Origin: a virus
Strand: one strand, 5' to 3'
DNA: 64,000 nucleotides
IMG/VR virus record: IMGVR_UViG_3300030202_003282
Coordinates: 52,754-116,753 of that record
A model generated the notes under the pieces. That model was not told the origin of the DNA and did not search any database. It worked only from the letters and a program-made list of their open reading frames with translations. Positions 51,731-61,206 of the stretch are shown here, in pieces. The position numbers and the translations under genes were made by a program. How positions within the stretch are numbered: position 1 is the stretch's first letter; the number at the start of each line of letters is the position of its first letter.

Positions 51731-51893
51731 TATTAAAATTATATTAACTAAAAAAGACTTTGAAGATTTTCCCAATGATCAAGAATTAGGTAGAATGGCA
51801 AGACAAAAATACATAAGCATATTAAAAGTAATAACTCCACCACAAGAGTATAAAAATTATAACTGGGTTTATCCAGGCCCTACAAAACTATGA
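51711..51893 (+). CDS. Small hypothetical protein
   Basis: A 60-residue mixed protein (MATKKNDIKIILTKKDFEDF...) in the late operon, overlapping the Cys-rich gene by 20 bases and ending 3 bases before the nuclease gene. No family recognised. Confidence 0.5.
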   Translation: MATKKNDIKIILTKKDFEDFPNDQELGRMARQKYISILKVITPPQEYKNYNWVYPGPTKL

Positions 51894-51896
51894 GTT

Positions 51897-52724
51897 ATGG
51901 CAGTAATATTTAAAGAAGATGGTCATGTGTATGAAAGCTTAGATCCTAATCTAGATAAGGAGGATATTAAGTGGACTAGTGTAACATCATTTATTGGTAT
52001 GTTTAAACCAAAGTTTGATGCTAAAGCACAAGCAAAAAAATCATCTAAAAATAAAAGATCTAAATGGTATAAAATGTCTGAAAAAGATATTTTGGCTGCA
52101 TGGGATGGTGAATCACAAAGAGCTATTAAATTAGGAAATTGGTATCACCTTCAAAGAGAAAAAGATCTTTTAGAATTTGAAACTATTGAAAGAGAAGGTA
52201 CAGAAGTACCTATCATTCATCCTATAGAAGATGGGAATGGTATTAAAATAGCCCCAGAACAAAAGTTATCTGATGGTGTTTATCCAGAACATTTAGTTTA
52301 TTTAAAATCTGCAGGTTTATGTGGTCAAGCAGATTTGGTAGAAATAGTAAATGGAACCATTAACATTAATGACTATAAGACAAATAAAGAAATTAAAGAA
52401 AAAGGGTTTACTAATTGGGAAGGAATTACTAATAAAATGTTTAATCCAGTAAATCACTTAGATGATTGCAATCTTAATCATTATAGTTTGCAATTAAGTT
52501 TATATGCGTATATTATTAAAAAGCATAACCCTAAATTAAAAATAGGTAAACTTACTATTCAACATGTTAAATTTAAAGAATTAGGAAAAGATTCTAATGG
52601 CTATCCTATTAATGAGCATGTAGATGGAGAGCCTGTTATGGAAACAATAAAAATGTATGATTTACCATATTTAAAAAGTGAAATAAATTCTTTAATAAGA
52701 TGGTTAAAAACAAATAAAAAATAA
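51897..52724 (+). CDS. PD-(D/E)XK nuclease (RecB/Cas4-like)
   Basis: A 275-residue nuclease separate from the one at 22521. Motifs: His84 (NWYH), Asp146 (GQADLVE), Asp159-Tyr-Lys161 (INDYKTN), and Gln199-x3-Tyr203. Being in the late/packaging operon, it may trim or process DNA during packaging, unlike the early nuclease. The pairing of two such nucleases in one genome is notable. Confidence 0.8.
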   Translation: MAVIFKEDGHVYESLDPNLDKEDIKWTSVTSFIGMFKPKFDAKAQAKKSSKNKRSKWYKMSEKDILAAWDGESQRAIKLGNWYHLQREKDLLEFETIEREGTEVPIIHPIEDGNGIKIAPEQKLSDGVYPEHLVYLKSAGLCGQADLVEIVNGTININDYKTNKEIKEKGFTNWEGITNKMFNPVNHLDDCNLNHYSLQLSLYAYIIKKHNPKLKIGKLTIQHVKFKELGKDSNGYPINEHVDGEPVMETIKMYDLPYLKSEINSLIRWLKTNKK

Positions 52725-52729
52725 ATATT

Positions 52730-52996
52730 ATGCCAACACCAACAAATTTTATAGAAGTAGATATAGTTCAAGCAGTACTTGTATCTAATACAAATGTTAG
52801 TCCACCTGTTTTAACTACGGCATTTAAAGCCGGTAAAATAACTTTTAATCCAAATGAAATAATTTCTTATGGAGAGTATTGGGATCTAAATGCAACACAA
52901 TTTATAAGTGGAAAAACTCAAGTAACTCTTGGACTGACTGGATTTATTTATAATGGAACTCTATTAGATTTTGAAAAAGAATTACCTGCAATATAA
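52730..52996 (+). CDS. Small beta-rich protein, possible structural
   Basis: Encodes 88 residues, beta-rich with alternating hydrophobic residues and a TAATG overlap with the next methyltransferase gene. No family recognised; perhaps a small virion protein. Confidence 0.5.
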   Translation: MPTPTNFIEVDIVQAVLVSNTNVSPPVLTTAFKAGKITFNPNEIISYGEYWDLNATQFISGKTQVTLGLTGFIYNGTLLDFEKELPAI

Positions 52997-53517
52997 TGGA
53001 ATATACTAAACAAAGAAAGGATATTAATTACTATAAGATATGTAATGAACTTATAGAAAGAATAGCTATGGATAATCAATCTAAATCTATAATTGATGTA
53101 GGTGGTTGGAATGGATTTTTTGTAAAAAATACACCTGTTGAAAAAAAAGTTTGTTTAGATAAAAGAATTAGAAAAGATAAAAAACCAGTAAAAGGAGTGG
53201 ATTTTATAAATGAAGATTTTATAAAATGGAATGCAAAAGAAAAGTATGACATTGTATTATGCATGCAAGTACTAGAACACTTAGAAAATAATCAAATTCC
53301 CCTCTTTATAGAGAAATTATTTAGTTTAACTGATCATGTTATTATTTCTGTTCCTTATAAATGGAGAAAAGATTGGTGTAAATTTCATAAACAAGATCCA
53401 ATTGATCATGCTAAATTAAAATTATGGACTAATAAAAGACCTTTTGAATCCTTTTTAGTAAAGGATAATAAAACTGAAAGATTAATTTGTTATTACAAGA
53501 AAAGTTATGATAGTTAA
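52996..53517 (+). CDS. Class I SAM-dependent methyltransferase
   Basis: A 173-residue methyltransferase: motif I IIDVGGWNGFF (about 34-44), acidic loop VCLDKRI (about 54-60), and VLCMQVLEHLE (about 89-99) as motifs IV/V. It could modify DNA, lipopolysaccharide or glycan precursors; the glycosyltransferase gene nearby makes a sugar substrate possible. Overlaps the next gene by 11 bases. Confidence 0.75.
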   Translation: MEYTKQRKDINYYKICNELIERIAMDNQSKSIIDVGGWNGFFVKNTPVEKKVCLDKRIRKDKKPVKGVDFINEDFIKWNAKEKYDIVLCMQVLEHLENNQIPLFIEKLFSLTDHVIISVPYKWRKDWCKFHKQDPIDHAKLKLWTNKRPFESFLVKDNKTERLICYYKKSYDS

Positions 53518-54022
53518 ATTATTTGATATTCAAAATGAAAAAGTTGTATTAACAGAACATTGTTATACATTGGATTTTTTAAAAACAATCATGGATACGT
53601 ATCCTGATACACATATGTCAATATATCAATATTTGTTTTATATGACATGTCCAGATCCAGAAGCAAATCCTTTTTTTAATTTACCAGAAATAGAAAAAGA
53701 AGATATTGTAATAGAAGAAGTAAATTTAGAAGAATCTACAGAAGATCCTGCAATAAGACATGCGTTAGATAGATGCAGTGCAATGTATGAAACTCCTACA
53801 TTTAGAGCATATATGGGAATTAAAAGAGCTTTAGATAATATGGCAACATATATGGCTAATACTCCTATTACTGATGGTAGAGATGGTAATATATCTCAAA
53901 TACGTGCAGTTGCAAAAGATTTTGATGCTATTAGACAATCATTTAAAGGAGCATATAAAGATTTAAAAGATGAACAATCTACTTCTGTAAGGGGAGGGCA
54001 AGGATTAGCTTATGACCAGTAA
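53507..54022 (+). CDS. Hypothetical protein near terminase, possible packaging component
   Basis: Encodes 171 residues, acidic in the first half with a helical C-terminal half (about 88-155) containing regular heptads. No family recognised. Position upstream of the terminase large subunit and helix-rich character would suit a small terminase subunit, but there is no DNA-binding motif to prove it. Confidence 0.5.
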   Translation: MIVKLFDIQNEKVVLTEHCYTLDFLKTIMDTYPDTHMSIYQYLFYMTCPDPEANPFFNLPEIEKEDIVIEEVNLEESTEDPAIRHALDRCSAMYETPTFRAYMGIKRALDNMATYMANTPITDGRDGNISQIRAVAKDFDAIRQSFKGAYKDLKDEQSTSVRGGQGLAYDQ

Positions 54023-54039
54023 AAATTAAAATAAAAAAA

Positions 54040-54270
54040 ATGAAAGGACAATTTAAAAAATCAAGAGTAATGAATGCTTTATATGCTAAAGCTGTAGCAG
54101 ATAAAGAAAAAGCTTTAATGGCATTAGACTTATTAGAAAACCAGGCAGTTGGTATTGGTGATCATACAGCTAATGATTTTTTTGAAGATGCTGAAAAATC
54201 ATTACAGTTATTAATTGATGCAGAAGATAAAATAGAATGCTTAAAAAGACATTTTAGTATAGAAGTATGA
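54040..54270 (+). CDS. Small helical protein
   Basis: A 76-residue helical protein with two predicted long helices. It sits between the putative packaging protein and the glycosyltransferase, overlapping the latter by 4 bases. Function unknown. Confidence 0.55.
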   Translation: MKGQFKKSRVMNALYAKAVADKEKALMALDLLENQAVGIGDHTANDFFEDAEKSLQLLIDAEDKIECLKRHFSIEV

Positions 54271-55724
54271 ATAAGAATTTAGTATATACATCAGCAGGAG
54301 ATAATACCTTATTTTATAAATATTGGTGTGATGATATTAAAGATTATGATCTTTGGGTTACTTATTACGGAAATAATGAAAAAAACTTTAAAACATATTC
54401 TAAGCATGCTGATTACATTACCAAAAGAAAAGGGTTTAAGTTTCAAAATTTTTATGATTTATACAGCAAGAAAGATTTATCTCAATATGATAGAATTTTT
54501 ATTTTGGATGATGATATTATAATTAATACATCAGATATTAATAAAATGTTTAACATATCTGAAAAATATGATCTTAATATTTGCGGGCCAACTTTTACTC
54601 CAACATGTAAAATATCTCACAGAAAAACTATAAACAATCCTAAATGGTTTATGCGGTATACAAACTATGTTGAAGTTAATGTTCCATTATTTAAAAAAGA
54701 AGCTTTAAAAAAATTAATGGATGTTTTTGATCCTAAATTAGTTGGTTGGGGAATAGATAGATTAGCGTCATGGGCCAATGATTATAATAAAATTGCATTG
54801 GTAGATGCTGTTGTATGTATAAACCCACATGATAGAACTAAAGGAGGTGTAAGAGAATTAACAAAAGGAGATGAAAGTTGGGCTATTAGAGAAAAAATTT
54901 GGCATAATGTTGCAGACAAATATAAAATACCCTATAAAGTAAGAATTGCAAATAAATCATTTGTTAGTATAAAAGAAGGATTAAACAAATCAGATCCTGG
55001 ACATAATAGAACAATAAATTTTAAAAAAAATAATAAAGATAAAATTGCAATATTAATGTTAGCATATGAATCATTTGATTACCCAAATGTTTGGTTAGAT
55101 TTTTTTGAAGAAGGTTGTGATAAATCTAATTTTTACACGCATGTTAAAAATAAATGTAAAAGCAAGCTTTTAGAAAAAAATCATATTAAAAAACATATAT
55201 CTACAAAATGGGGAGATATTAGTTTAGTTAAAGCAACAAACAATATGTTAGAAGAAGCATATAAAGATGAAACAAATAAAATATTTATTTTAACATCAGC
55301 AGATACAGTTCCATTATATGGCTTTGATAAAATTTATAATGATATTATAAACAGTAAAAAAAGTTGGTTTAACATTTTAGAGCAAAAAGAAGCTCATACT
55401 GCATGTTCACAATTCTTTTTATTAACTAGAAAGCATGTTAAATTAATATTAGATAATAGAGATAAAGAAGACACCCATGACATTCCAAAAACAGTTCCTG
55501 ATGAAAGTTATTATTATAAAATATTATCAGAATTAGATAAAGATAATATTAAAAATAAAAAAATTATGAATTGTATAATTGATAATAAAACTCATAGGTG
55601 TATTTCTAGTCCTTTAAGTATAACTAGTTTAAGAGTTAAAAGAAGAAATGGTGGATATTTTTTTAGAAAGACAGAGCCATATTTAAAACATATAACATAT
55701 AATTATTTAAAACATACAAAATGA
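54267..55724 (+). CDS. Bifunctional glycosyltransferase: DUF707-like plus GT14 (core-2/I-branching)-like domain
   Basis: Encodes 485 residues with two catalytic-like halves. The N-terminal half (about 1-230) has LDDDIIINTS (the DxD metal site near 75-79) and DPKLVGWGIDRLASW, matching DUF707-type transferases. The C-terminal half (about 260-470) has HVKNK...STKWGDISLVKATNNML and ILTSADTVPLYG, the pattern of GT14 branching enzymes. It could glycosylate virion proteins, DNA or the host surface. Its stop overlaps the GroES-like gene (ATGA). Confidence 0.72.
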   Translation: MNKNLVYTSAGDNTLFYKYWCDDIKDYDLWVTYYGNNEKNFKTYSKHADYITKRKGFKFQNFYDLYSKKDLSQYDRIFILDDDIIINTSDINKMFNISEKYDLNICGPTFTPTCKISHRKTINNPKWFMRYTNYVEVNVPLFKKEALKKLMDVFDPKLVGWGIDRLASWANDYNKIALVDAVVCINPHDRTKGGVRELTKGDESWAIREKIWHNVADKYKIPYKVRIANKSFVSIKEGLNKSDPGHNRTINFKKNNKDKIAILMLAYESFDYPNVWLDFFEEGCDKSNFYTHVKNKCKSKLLEKNHIKKHISTKWGDISLVKATNNMLEEAYKDETNKIFILTSADTVPLYGFDKIYNDIINSKKSWFNILEQKEAHTACSQFFLLTRKHVKLILDNRDKEDTHDIPKTVPDESYYYKILSELDKDNIKNKKIMNCIIDNKTHRCISSPLSITSLRVKRRNGGYFFRKTEPYLKHITYNYLKHTK

Positions 55725-55999
55725 ACAATACAAAAATTATTCCTGTAGGAAACAAAGTATTAATTAAGCAAGATGAAGTTCCAGAATATTATGGAAATAC
55801 TAAAATTTTAATTTCTGGTACACAAGAAAAAGAAAATAAAGGGACTATTATTGCAGTAGGAGATTTAGTGCAAACAATGAAGGCGGGAGATCATATTCAA
55901 TTTGCTGATCATGCAGTTCCTGTAGTAATGACTCATGAAGGTGAAGAGCATTTATTAATAAATATTCAAGATATATTAGCTATTATTGTAAATGTATAA
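55721..55999 (+). CDS. groES: GroES-like co-chaperonin (Cpn10)
   Basis: A 92-residue protein aligning over its length to bacterial GroES: VLIKQDEV (like VIVKRKEV), a mobile loop with NTKILISGTQ, then KGTIIAVGD, KAGDHIQFAD and the terminal EHLLINIQDILAII. Phage co-chaperonins such as T4 gp31 adapt host GroEL to fold the capsid protein. Here it overlaps the terminase large subunit gene and lies just upstream of the capsid genes, which fits that job. Confidence 0.88.
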   Translation: MNNTKIIPVGNKVLIKQDEVPEYYGNTKILISGTQEKENKGTIIAVGDLVQTMKAGDHIQFADHAVPVVMTHEGEEHLLINIQDILAIIVNV

Positions 56000-58181
56000 A
56001 CAAGTACCTACATATGAAAATGGTAATTGGACTACTACAGATTTTTTTGATGAAGAAGAATTTATAAATTATTTATTATCAATATTTAAAGAACCTGGTG
56101 AATATGGTTTTGATAAAACAAGTTTTATATTTAATAAAGAAGCTAGAACATTTAATAAACAAGGATTTTATTGCAATGCACCTTTTAGATCTAAAGATTT
56201 TATTAAGTATTGGAATGCTGAAAAAGATAAATGCAGAAAAGGTGTAATATATAATAGTAATGGTAAATCATGGTATTTAACTAGAGATTACTATATGTGG
56301 TTAAACTTTCTTCCTATTTATGATAAAGAAGAAAAAGCTTATGGATTTGCTAAAGTAAGAGATGCTCAATATCATATGGCATTATATGAATTGCTTGCCG
56401 AATTACATAATAAACATTCTGCTATATTTAAAAAACGTCAAATAGCATCTTCTTATTTTCATATGGGTAAGATTATAAATACCTACTGGTTTGAAGAAGG
56501 TAGTGTTTGCAAGATTGGAGCAAGCCTTAAAGATTATATAAATGATAAAGGTTCTTGGAAATTTTTAGAAGAGTACAAAGACTTTCTTAATGAGCATACT
56601 GCTTGGTATAGACCCAGCAATCCAGAAAAAGTTTTGCTTTGGCAGCAGCAAATAGAAGTTAGAGTTGGTAATAGAAAAACAAGTAAGGGTTTAAAATCTA
56701 AAATACAAGGGGCATCATTTGAAAAAAATGCAACAACTGGAGTAGGTGGACCAACAACTTATTTCTTTCATGAAGAAGCTGGTATAGCACCTAAGATGAT
56801 GGATACATATGAATATCTTAGACCTGCAATGTCTTCAGGAATGATGACTACAGGTATGTTTATAGCTGCCGGATCTGTAGGTGACTTAGATCAATGCAAT
56901 CCTTTAAAAGAAATGATATTAAAACCAGTCAATAATGATATATATCCCGTTGAAACTAATCTTTTAGATAAAAATGGTACTATTGGATTATCCGGTTTAT
57001 TTATTCCAGAACAATGGTCTATGCCGCCATATATAGATGATTATGGAAATTCTAAAGTAGAAGAGGCTTTAGAAGCAATTATGATAGAAAGAGAAGACTG
57101 GAAAAATAAACTTAATCCTGAACAATATCAATTACGTATATCTCAAAAACCAACTAACATTGCAGAAGGATTTGCATATAGAAAAGAATCTGTATTTCCA
57201 CAAGGTATTACATCTAAACAATTAAAAAGAATTGAAGATAAAGAATACGGCTATGAATTTCTTGAATTAGAAAGAGATGAAACAGGAATTATAGCTAAAA
57301 AAAGTAATAAATTACCAATATCACAATTTCCAGTAGATAAAAAAATGCAAGATAAAAGCGGTTGTTTAATTGTTTGGGAAAGACCAATTGAAAATCCTGG
57401 TTTTGGAACTTATTATGGATCTATTGATCCCGTTTCTGAAGGTAAAACAACTACATCAGATTCTTTATGTTCAATATTTATTTATAAAAACCCTATAGAA
57501 ATTACAAGAGAAACACCTAATGGTTTAGAAACATTTGTAGAAAAAGATAAAATAGTTGCTTCATGGTGTGGGAGATTTGATGATATTAATAAAACCCATG
57601 AAAGATTAGAATTAATAATTGAATGGTATAATGCATGGACTATAGTAGAAAATAACATTTCTCTTTTTATACAATATATGATTTCTAGAAAAAGACAGAA
57701 ATATTTAGTTCCTAAAAATCAAATACTATTTTTAAAAGATCTTGGATCAAATAAATCAGTGTATCAAGAATATGGTTGGAAAAACACAGGAACTCTTTTT
57801 AAATCTCATTTAATATCATATGCAATTGAATACTTAAGAGAAGTTATTCATGAAGAAACAAATGAAAATGGAAATGTAATAGAACAAACTTTTGGGGTTG
57901 AAAGAATACCAGATCCAATGTTAATAAAAGAAATGATGGCATACTATCCAGGTTTAAACGTAGATAGGTTAGTAACTTTTTCTGCATTAGTTGCTTTTGC
58001 AAAAGTACAGCAATCTAATAGAGGCTATGTTAAACGTAAAGAAATTGATAAGGCTAATTCCTTGCATAATTCAGAAAATTTATATAAATTAAAGTATAGT
58101 CCGTTCAGTAATTTAGGACGTAAAAAGAATAAAGGATCTTATAGTAAAAAGGTAAGATCTGGATTTAAAAATTTTAAATAA
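55992..58181 (+). CDS. terL: Terminase large subunit
   Basis: A 729-residue packaging motor. The ATPase half has a KKRQIASS Walker-A-type segment (about 147-154) and TYFFHEEAG Walker B (Glu260/Glu261). The nuclease half begins at YYGSIDPVSE (Asp479). The pattern SWYLTRDYYMWLNFLPI near 93-109 is typical of large terminases in crAss-like phages. It overlaps the co-chaperonin gene by 8 bases. Confidence 0.9.
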   Translation: MYKQVPTYENGNWTTTDFFDEEEFINYLLSIFKEPGEYGFDKTSFIFNKEARTFNKQGFYCNAPFRSKDFIKYWNAEKDKCRKGVIYNSNGKSWYLTRDYYMWLNFLPIYDKEEKAYGFAKVRDAQYHMALYELLAELHNKHSAIFKKRQIASSYFHMGKIINTYWFEEGSVCKIGASLKDYINDKGSWKFLEEYKDFLNEHTAWYRPSNPEKVLLWQQQIEVRVGNRKTSKGLKSKIQGASFEKNATTGVGGPTTYFFHEEAGIAPKMMDTYEYLRPAMSSGMMTTGMFIAAGSVGDLDQCNPLKEMILKPVNNDIYPVETNLLDKNGTIGLSGLFIPEQWSMPPYIDDYGNSKVEEALEAIMIEREDWKNKLNPEQYQLRISQKPTNIAEGFAYRKESVFPQGITSKQLKRIEDKEYGYEFLELERDETGIIAKKSNKLPISQFPVDKKMQDKSGCLIVWERPIENPGFGTYYGSIDPVSEGKTTTSDSLCSIFIYKNPIEITRETPNGLETFVEKDKIVASWCGRFDDINKTHERLELIIEWYNAWTIVENNISLFIQYMISRKRQKYLVPKNQILFLKDLGSNKSVYQEYGWKNTGTLFKSHLISYAIEYLREVIHEETNENGNVIEQTFGVERIPDPMLIKEMMAYYPGLNVDRLVTFSALVAFAKVQQSNRGYVKRKEIDKANSLHNSENLYKLKYSPFSNLGRKKNKGSYSKKVRSGFKNFK

Positions 58182-58276
58182 TGGATTATTACATATCTTG
58201 TACACATAATTACACTCATATTACGTATATTATAGTAGATAGTATTATAACAACACCAACTAAATTTATCATATAA
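58181..58276 (+). CDS. Possible micro-ORF (31 aa) filling the terminase-portal gap
   Basis: A 31-residue frame beginning in a TAATG overlap at the terminase stop and ending just before the portal ATG. It fits the gap exactly, but length and composition give little support; the same DNA contains an AT-rich TATTATAGTAGATAG block resembling the putative late promoter motif. Confidence 0.25.
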   Translation: MDYYISCTHNYTHITYIIVDSIITTPTKFII

Positions 58277-58277
58277 A

Positions 58278-61064
58278 ATGAAGGTATTAAATGCAATGCA
58301 ATTAAAAGCTGGAGCAAAAGCTGAAGATGGGCCAACTACAGCTAGCTTAACTCAACCTATTCAATTCTTATCAAAGAAAAAAAAGGATGATGATTGGGCA
58401 GCCTGGAATTTAGATTGGTTAGAATTACAAGGTTTAGAGTTCTTAAGAGAAAATGCTAGAGGTTTATTAAAAAACTATAAACTTGCAAAAGGTATTATTA
58501 CTAAAAGTGATTATATAGTTGAAGAAGCCAATGAGATGGGTGATTTAATGGATATTTTAACTAAAGAAGATGAAACAGCTCTTGAATTAAAATTTTATCC
58601 AATAATTCCAAATGTAATTAATGTATTGGTAGGAGAATTTTGTAAAAGATTTAATAAAGTGCAGTTTAGAGCAGTTGATGATTTATCATACAATGAAATG
58701 CTTGAACAAAAAAGAATACTAGTTGAAGAAAATTTATTAGCTGATGCAGAACAAAAGCTTTTAGCACAAATGATAGAGCAAGGTTTAGACCCATCATCAG
58801 AAGAAGCTCAAGCACAACTTAATCCAGATGCTTTAAAATCATTACCAGAAATAGAAGATTTCTTTTCTAAAGACTATAGAAGTTTAGTTGAGGAATGGGC
58901 CTCTCATCAATTAAATGTAGATGAGGAAAGATTTAAAATGAAAGAATTAGAAGAAAGAGCTTTTCGTGATATGTTAATTGCAGACCGTGAGTTTTGGCAT
59001 TTCCGTATGTTAGAAGATGATTATGATGTAGAATTATGGAATCCTGTTTTAACTTTTTATCAAAAATCACCAGATGTAAGATATATATCTAATTCTAATT
59101 TTGCCGGTAAAATAGATTTAATGACTGTAGCTGATGTAATAGATAGATACGGTTATCTTATGAATGAAAAACAATTGCATTCATTACAAAATATTTATCC
59201 TGCAAAATCTGCAATGTATCAAGTTAATGGAATGCAAAATGATGGTTCATATTATGATCCTACTAAATCTCATGAATGGAATACAAATAGTCCAAGTTTA
59301 AATTATAGACAATTTGTAAGCAACTATGGTCCTGGAGGTGCAGGAAATGATGGAGATATTGTAAGTTGGATTTTAAATGAAGGTGATGATTTAATGCATT
59401 GGGGTGAAGGAGAGTTAATGCGTGTAACAACAGTTTATTGGAAAACTCAACGTAAAGTAGGTCATTTAACACATATTAAACCAGATGGAGAAATAATACA
59501 AGATGTTATTGATGAATCTTATAAAGTAACTGAAAAACCGGTTTATGACACAACATTATTTAAAAATAAAAATAAAGATAATTTATTAGAAGGTGAGCAC
59601 ATAGAGTGGATATGGATTAATGAAGTATGGGGTGGTGTAAAACTAGGACCAAATCTTCCAGCATTTTGGAAATCAAATATGTCTGACAATATTAATCCTA
59701 TTTATTTAGGTATTAATAGATCCAAACCTGGAAGAATACCATTCCAATTTAAAGGAGATACTACACTTTATGGATGTAAACTTCCAGTAGAAGGAAGAGT
59801 ATTTTCTGATAGAAATACAAAATCAACATCTTTAGTTGATTTAATGAAAGCTTATCAAATAGGCTTTAATATGGTTAATAATCAAATTGCAGATATTCTT
59901 GTAGATGAATTAGGAACTGTAATTATGTTTGATCAAAACGCATTACCAAGACATTCAATGGGTGAAGATTGGGGTAAAGCAAATTATGCAAAAGCTTATA
60001 CAGCAATGAAAGATTTTAGCATGCTTCCTTTAGATACATCTATTACTAATACAGAAAATGCAACAAATTTTAATCATTATCAAACACTTAATCTAGAACA
60101 AACAAATAGATTAATGTCTAGAATTCAATTAGCTAATTACTTTAAACAGCAAGCATTTGATGCTATTGGAGTTAATCCTCAAAGAATGGGGCAACCAATA
60201 GCACAAGAAACAGCAACAGGAGTAATTAATGCAATGAATCAATCATATGCACAAACAGAATCATATTTTGTACAGCATTCAGACCACTTAATGCCAAGAG
60301 TTCATCAAATGAGAACAGATCTTGCACAATTTTATTATAGTACAAATCCAAGTGTTAGATTAAGTTATATAAATTCAGAAGCAGAAAAAGTTAATTTCCA
60401 AATAAACGGCACTGATTTATTGCTTAGGGATTTTAATATTTTTTGTACAACACGTACTAATCATAGAGCTATTCTAGATGAATTAAAACAATTAGCTCTT
60501 ACTAATAATACAAGTGGAGCAAGTATTTATGAACTAGGTAATATTGTAAAAGCAGATTCTATAGCTGAAGTATCTGATATTCTTAAAGATTCAGAAATGA
60601 GAATGCAGAAACAAAGACAAGAAGAAATGCAACAGCAAGAAAAAATGCAACAAGATCAGATTGCTGCTAAACAGCAAGAAGAAAAAATGAAACTTGAATT
60701 TGAGCAACAAGAAAGTGAAAAAGAAAGACAAAAAGATATAACTGTTGCAGAAATTAGAGCTGCTGGATATGGTGCACAAGTAGATGTAAATCAAAATCAA
60801 GTAAGTGATTTTCAAGATGCAATGAAAGATATTAGAGAAACATCTCAGTATAGAGAGCAAATGAATTTTAAAAGAGAAGAAAATGTTATGAAAAACTCTT
60901 TGGCAAAACAAAAGCTAGATGTAGAAAGAGATAGAACAAATGCTCAAAGAGAAATAGCTGATAAAAATTTAGAAATAGCTAGAGAAAACAAAAATAAATA
61001 TGATATTGCTGCTGAAAAAGCTGAAAAAGCTAAATCCAAAAAAGATAAAAAAGATAAAAAATAG
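58278..61064 (+). CDS. Portal protein
   Basis: A 928-residue protein just downstream of the terminase, the expected place and size for the crAss-like portal. The part about 210-300 (WASHQLNVDEERFKMKELEE... FWHFRMLEDDYDVELWNP) is a portal-like stem/wing region, and the C-terminal ~170 residues form long Gln/Glu/Lys-rich helices (QKQRQEEMQQQEKMQQ), a likely internal barrel. It would form the twelve-fold ring through which DNA passes. A terminator-like hairpin follows. Confidence 0.82.
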   Translation: MKVLNAMQLKAGAKAEDGPTTASLTQPIQFLSKKKKDDDWAAWNLDWLELQGLEFLRENARGLLKNYKLAKGIITKSDYIVEEANEMGDLMDILTKEDETALELKFYPIIPNVINVLVGEFCKRFNKVQFRAVDDLSYNEMLEQKRILVEENLLADAEQKLLAQMIEQGLDPSSEEAQAQLNPDALKSLPEIEDFFSKDYRSLVEEWASHQLNVDEERFKMKELEERAFRDMLIADREFWHFRMLEDDYDVELWNPVLTFYQKSPDVRYISNSNFAGKIDLMTVADVIDRYGYLMNEKQLHSLQNIYPAKSAMYQVNGMQNDGSYYDPTKSHEWNTNSPSLNYRQFVSNYGPGGAGNDGDIVSWILNEGDDLMHWGEGELMRVTTVYWKTQRKVGHLTHIKPDGEIIQDVIDESYKVTEKPVYDTTLFKNKNKDNLLEGEHIEWIWINEVWGGVKLGPNLPAFWKSNMSDNINPIYLGINRSKPGRIPFQFKGDTTLYGCKLPVEGRVFSDRNTKSTSLVDLMKAYQIGFNMVNNQIADILVDELGTVIMFDQNALPRHSMGEDWGKANYAKAYTAMKDFSMLPLDTSITNTENATNFNHYQTLNLEQTNRLMSRIQLANYFKQQAFDAIGVNPQRMGQPIAQETATGVINAMNQSYAQTESYFVQHSDHLMPRVHQMRTDLAQFYYSTNPSVRLSYINSEAEKVNFQINGTDLLLRDFNIFCTTRTNHRAILDELKQLALTNNTSGASIYELGNIVKADSIAEVSDILKDSEMRMQKQRQEEMQQQEKMQQDQIAAKQQEEKMKLEFEQQESEKERQKDITVAEIRAAGYGAQVDVNQNQVSDFQDAMKDIRETSQYREQMNFKREENVMKNSLAKQKLDVERDRTNAQREIADKNLEIARENKNKYDIAAEKAEKAKSKKDKKDKK

Positions 61065-61082
61065 ATCTTTATAAATAAAGAT
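61065..61082 (+). terminator. Terminator-like hairpin after portal gene
   Basis: ATCTTTA (61065-61071) pairs with TAAAGAT (61076-61082) around a TAAA loop and is followed by four T. A weak AT-only stem. Confidence 0.5.
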
Positions 61083-61161
61083 TTTTAATGATAGCTATAT
61101 ACTACAAAAAATCACAATAATTTTTAAAATTTTTGAGGTTTATAAAACAAAAGTTTGTTAT

Positions 61162-61176
61162 ATTGTATATAGAGAT
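61162..61176 (+). promoter_or_regulatory. Putative late promoter motif before the scaffold-like gene
   Basis: ATTGTATATAGAGATA, 31 bases before the ATG at 61207. The same ATTGTATA..GAGATA pattern occurs upstream of the first late gene at 48501-48514. The leader that follows, TTTTAAAACCAA, matches other leaders. Two copies only, so this is tentative. Confidence 0.4.
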
Positions 61177-61206
61177 AGTTTATAAATTATTTTAAAACCA
61201 ACAATT

